DNA from: Ischnura elegans
Taxonomy: Eukaryota; Arthropoda; Insecta; Odonata; Coenagrionidae
Assembly (NCBI RefSeq): GCF_921293095.1
Contig: NC_060247.1
Span: 54,967,111-55,031,110, forward strand
Direction of reading: 5' to 3'
DNA length: 64,000 nt
Shown: in pieces, positions 59,801 to 64,000 of the stretch
How positions within the stretch are numbered: the first letter of the stretch is position 1
Layout: every line of letters starts with the position of its first letter
The notes under the pieces: model-generated
The model's input: only the letters and a program-made list of their open reading frames with translations
The model's database searches: none
What the model was told of the DNA's origin: nothing
Made by a program: the position numbers and the translations under genes

Positions 59801-60959
59801 TATTATATACAGAACCAAGTTAAAGCATTTATTTAAAAATAAAATCAATGATAGTCGAGCTCAGAATTTCCTAATGATTCTTGATTTATGTCCATGAATT
59901 TGAAATTCATTTGAGGAGCATTAATAACACTCTGACATCTCTTGAAAACAAATTGGTACATTTTTCATATCTAAAGAGTGTCATCAAAGATATGTAATCA
60001 GTTTCTCTTCTCCTGATTTGCTAAAGTTTTGTAAATTAGAAATTGTGAGATTAAAAATCTGGGAATACTCTTCTATAGAACCTAAAAAAGTTTTCATATA
60101 AATATTTCAAGTACAAAATTATGAATTAGCAATGAAGTAAATCTTAATTTAACTTGATTTCTTTGTTTCAAATGTTGGATATTTCAGCAGTAAACTAACA
60201 CATAGGAGATGAACTACACTTTTCCCTCAATTTTCCGCTTCTGATATACGGTGTTTTTTTTTCAAAAGACTAAGAGTTACACAAATGGCATCTAATCCAT
60301 CAAATAATTAGATTTGTATGAGTTTTGTCAAAAAATTTCCAATATATGTACAAGCTAAATTAAAATGTAATATTGTTTTTATTTTGACCATATATTTCAA
60401 ATGTCTACATCAATATGCTCCGCCTATAAAAGCCTCCAAATGAAAGCAGAATGCAATTCCCAGTTACACGTCGTACGTAACCGACGTAATCCTGACTGCG
60501 CAAAGCTTGTTGCTAGCACATATTCGCAGGAATAAGAATTTCGTCAAAACTTCATTGATATTTCGATTCCAGGGTGACTGACATTTTTTTTAAAAGATTA
60601 TCCTTATCTCCAGATTGAAATGTCAGTCGTATTGGACAGGCCTCTTACCAAAGAGTATTTAGGGCATACTAGTGTTTAGATTAGATTTAATAGCTTCTTA
60701 TGGCAGATAAGGGCACAGATTACGAAGGCGTCGTAGTCAGAGGCAGGTGCGTAGACTGGGGGGGGGAGGCTTCATTCTCTCCCGAAATGTTTTCCCCTTC
60801 TGGCGACTACCAGCGATACATCTACTGCGGAGACCACTAGCCCAGCAGTTCCCATCCTCTGATTCTCCTTTTTTCTTCGATTTAGTAACATTTACTGATG
60901 CCTTCCAACAGCAAACGATGAATTTTACTTTCAGCACCATGTAGATTAAATGTATAGCT

Positions 60960-61865
60960 GATTTTATGAAATGAATTTATTTATTTAACCATTCAAAAAC
61001 AGCCGAAACGGCCTTTATATTTAAGAATAACAGTCTGCACATTTAAGAAATCTTTAAATTTGCAGATTTAACAAATATAAACTATAAAATAACAACAAAA
61101 AGGATATAAAAAAGATTATGGCTTTTCGAAGCTGCCTCTTGAATGATCTGATGGGCATTGAAAGATCCAGGGAAGGTTGAGTGGTCGAAATGGTATTGAA
61201 AAGGTAGGGATGATGTAAAACAGTGGTCTCAGGGAGAGAGAAAGACGGAATTTAGGTTGGTGTGGTGAAAAGAAAGGGAGTATTTCTGAGGATCGAAACT
61301 TGCCATTTAAGGCATCGTAGATGAAGGAAAGATCATGAATATTCCTACGTGTGGGGCCAATGATAGGGCAGAAATAACTTTAGAGTGAGAAGAATTATGG
61401 AGGTGAGGAAGACGGTGTCGGACTACTCATATATAGAAATTGATACGGAGTTCGAGAATTTTCAGGTTGGAGGGAGAGGCAATGGAGTAAATTACGGAGC
61501 AGTACTCGAGGATTGGGAGAACGCAACCAATGAAAATAGCTCTCATGGCAATAGGGCCGGTAATAGTGGTGAATCGATACAGAACTCCCAAAGCAGGCAC
61601 GGCCTTAGATACTATTTTGTTGAGGTTCGGAAGAAAAGTGAGCTTGGGGTCGAAAGTAGCACCCAGGTCATTAATGGCGGAATCAATCGGAACAGTTTCA
61701 TTAAAAATAGCGTATTTTTTAGTAGTGACTGTGCGTTTTAAAGAAAAAGGTATGCATTTGGATTTGCTTGTATTAATTTTAAGTTGCCACTGAAGGCACC
61801 AGGCCTCGAGGGAATGTATTGAAAACAAAACATCAATATCGGCAACTCGTAAACCATGGAAACCC
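60960..61865 (-). pseudogene. 5'-truncated non-LTR retrotransposon (reverse transcriptase C-terminal part)
   Basis: On the minus strand, 61870-61427 has an open frame with WCLQWQLKINTSKSKC, then NDLGATFDPKLTF, then LPILEYCSVIYS: the post-catalytic (thumb) part of jockey/CR1-like reverse transcriptases. Further on, HDLSFIYDALNGK and SFKRQLRKA continue the typical C-terminus in a shifted frame. The 3' end carries a short AAATAAATAAAT tail (about 60975), as in LINE elements. The homology starts abruptly at VADIDVLF, so the copy is 5' truncated and lacks the YADD-bearing catalytic core. Confidence 0.75.
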
Positions 61866-62921
61866 GCCACCCTCTCCCACCCGAAGAAAATTTCTGGCTA
61901 CGGGCCTCGTCAGAGGACTGGAGACTTGCAAGGCCTGGGTCTATGTGCCTGTTATAGTAATGAAATACAATCCTAAGGGCCTCGTTTCAAAACCCAATAC
62001 ACCGGTGCGAGAATAATCCGAAGAAACACCGATACCTGTTTGAAAGACAAGCGGATCACGTGAGATGATGAAGAGGACCCTGGTAGAGAGTAGTCTTCAC
62101 TCTCAGAACCAAATTTAATTTACCTCCACTGGCATGGTCAGCTATATTTCGATTGTGCAGTGCCGATGGTATTTTTTTAAGTTTTTCATGTGAATAAAGA
62201 GAAGCTTGTGCCGAGTTCGGATTTATCTTCAATTGAGCAATGCCTATGACAATTTTTTTTATTTTGTATTTGAGTGTACAGTGAAATTTGGGCCAAGCTC
62301 GAAATTGTCTTTACGGTGGGTGACAACACATTTAGAGGACGAATTGAGGATTCTCTTCTGTAATACTCGTGACATACCTATAAATTTATGCTTGCCTTGC
62401 AACTCCGCCTATTATTACTAATGCGACATTAGCTTAACAGGCTGATGAAGCTTTAGGAAAAGGATGTTTACAGATGATATCATCGCAAGAAGTGACCTTA
62501 TTAATGGAAAAAATGGCATTTGTGAATTGCGCCATGCTGTTAATGTGCACTAGTTGCCTCATCTACTCGAAATAGGACACCCGTCCTACTTCACACAGTT
62601 TTTTCCCTCCAATGCACTCATTCTCTTTCCTCTCGATCCGTCACGCTGAAGGATCTGCTTAACAGCTCACATCACTCCCATTAGACCCGTTCATTTTCCT
62701 TTCGATGCGCCTTTCGCAAGACGCATTTAACTACGGTCGCTACAACTTAATTTGGGGTAACTATGGAGTTGAACACTTGAGAAAGGCGGCTACTGGTTCA
62801 CAACAAATTAATAGCGTAACATGATTTGTAAACGTCATACTCTGAATGCAGAATGTATATCTCTTGGAGTTATAAATACCAAGGATGATTTCCGCCGAGA
62901 AAAAATATTTGGCTTAGCCAG

Positions 62922-62995
62922 GATTCGAACCCGGATCTCCCGATTGCCGGTCTGGCAATATTCGTTATCCCTCTGCGTTTGATCGCTTGGCGTCT
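62922..62995 (-). mobile_element. tRNA-derived SINE-like fragment (or tRNA pseudogene)
   Basis: On the minus strand a perfect B box GGTTCGAATCC sits in a T-arm (CCGGG, TTCGAAT, CCTGG). It is preceded by an anticodon-like arm (ATTGC, a 7-base loop, GCAAT) and an A-box-like CGCAGAGGGATAACG. The 3' acceptor strand GGCTAAG has no complementary 5' partner, so it is not a working tRNA gene. A SINE head or tRNA pseudogene fits. Confidence 0.55.
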
Positions 62996-63173
62996 ACCAG
63001 ACGCCATGCAATTCTATTTTCTCTGCTCACATCGTATTTTCATAGTTAGGAAATTCATATTCCTTTTATTATTTTATGATTCTGAAATCGTCATAAATAT
63101 GATTATATTTTTTGTCACAATTATGGAATTAATTGCGATATTTTGTTGTTTTTGGAGTCTGGTAGACGCCACA
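62987..63173. repeat. Inverted repeat of GTCTGGTAGACGCC
   Basis: TTGGCGTCTACCAGACGCC at 62987-63005 itself forms a 7-bp stem with a 3-base loop. It recurs inverted as GAGTCTGGTAGACGCC near 63157-63173. The roughly 150 bp between are AT-rich. This could be ends of a small element next to the tRNA-like piece. Confidence 0.4.
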
Positions 63174-64000
63174 CGACAACTTGAGTTGTAATACGTTACA
63201 TGTGAATAGCTTCGTGATATTCATCGGAAAGTTTTAAATACGTTAATAATTTAAACTAGCGACTATTCAATGCATTAAATTTGGAATATGCGTCTTATTT
63301 TTACGAATTTTGTATTTCAATCAATTTAACTACTGAATAAAACTATTATTGCGAAGAATTTACTATGATTCTCTCGTAATTTGAGTGAACTTTGGCGTAT
63401 ATTACACCGTTTTCTCCTCTGCTACTTACGTTTATGGTGGCTTATTATATTAATATCGATGCAAAATATAAACCGCAAACATAAACATAAAAATTATGTT
63501 GTTTCATCGAATAACAACTTTCCAATCTGATAGGAGATATTTTGGTTCAAGTTCAACTGGACGCGCTATCCACATAAAATGTCTCCAAAATCAGTAATTC
63601 CCCTGAAGTCAAAATTATTTGTTCGGCCATTAGCAAAATCCGTACTGTGAAACTGTGGAAAATATATTTGCATTTAACGTCCAAGTCGAACATGTTGATA
63701 TAATTTCGATGAAAGAAAAACTGTAATATACGTCAAAATAAGTATTATTCAGTCTTTTATTGATACAAATCTCTCAACGATTATCATGCATAAATGTGCA
63801 GCCCATTCATGAAATTAATTATTCAATGAATGGTTTATAGTAGTTAAAACAGTTATTTCTACTTTCATGCATTTTGTTTCACCGTTTCAAAACGGCGTCT
63901 GTGAGACTCTGCGTGACAAATAGCGTTCCAAATAGGGTGGCTTCCTATTATTTCTTTATTGCCTAAATCGAAAGATTCTTCTAGCACCCATTTCACGGAG

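Larger units (their letters stand above)
54700..64000 (+). other. Presumed long first intron of the SLC22-type transporter
   Basis: From the donor at 54700 to the window edge no exon encoding further transporter helices was recognised. Retrotransposon relics, dispersed repeats, a hAT MITE and a tRNA-like piece were found, as listed. A 123-codon minus-strand frame (56083-56454) is unrecognised. The next exon may lie outside the window, or a short exon may have been missed. Confidence 0.45.

Noticed and set aside
61385-61741. 118-codon plus-strand frame
   Set aside because: It is the shadow of the minus-strand reverse transcriptase relic, which carries the recognisable motifs.

Overview
The window looks like intergenic and intronic sequence from a hexapod-like arthropod nuclear genome. 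It is AT-rich, with small exons bounded by GT/AG splice sites, long introns, and many degraded transposons. No species can be named from the sequence alone. No bacterial-style operons, rRNA genes, intact tRNA genes, CRISPR arrays or viral genes were recognised.

Three host protein-coding genes can be supported. (1) 19632-20378 (+) is an uninterrupted 248-residue GNAT-fold acetyltransferase of the insect arylalkylamine/dopamine N-acetyltransferase family. A splice acceptor lies just before its start, and an AATAAA with a T/GT-rich stretch lies about 650 bases after its stop. (2) 34289-28952 (-) is a five-exon gene reconstructed here from splice sites. It gives a 232-residue J-domain protein with one C-terminal membrane segment, matching DNAJC4 in order of parts and length. 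(3) 54362-54699 (+) is the first coding exon of an SLC22-type organic-ion transporter. Its remaining exons were not found and probably lie beyond the right edge. The first two genes converge; the second and third diverge, about 20 kb apart.

The rest is mostly transposon debris. A 1788-bp element at 51346-53133 has the hallmarks of Transib, the superfamily related to the RAG1 recombinase: a CACAGTG heptamer at the left terminus (TACAGTG at the right), a 5-bp CGTCG target duplication, and a fragment resembling a transposase C-terminus. A 1.8-kb pogo/Tigger-like element (23334-25155) carries a two-HTH transposase relic. A shortened mariner (about 35990-36588) keeps the block around the third catalytic Asp. 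Four short non-autonomous hAT elements each have perfect 8-bp target duplications (32248-32513, 37087-37395, 45674-45962, 58631-58736). Two non-LTR retrotransposon fragments, one with a further insertion, lie at 47044-47530 and 60960-61865. Foldback elements, a 3-copy minisatellite, a tRNA-derived SINE-like piece and several diverged dispersed repeats fill in around them. The 3.8-kb fourth intron of the DNAJC4-like gene alone holds four separate repeat insertions.

GC-rich patches at about 4.5-5.4 kb, 47.7-48.1 kb and 53.5-54.3 kb stand out from the AT-rich background. The last is the likely promoter and 5' UTR of the transporter. The first may contain an unidentified first exon.
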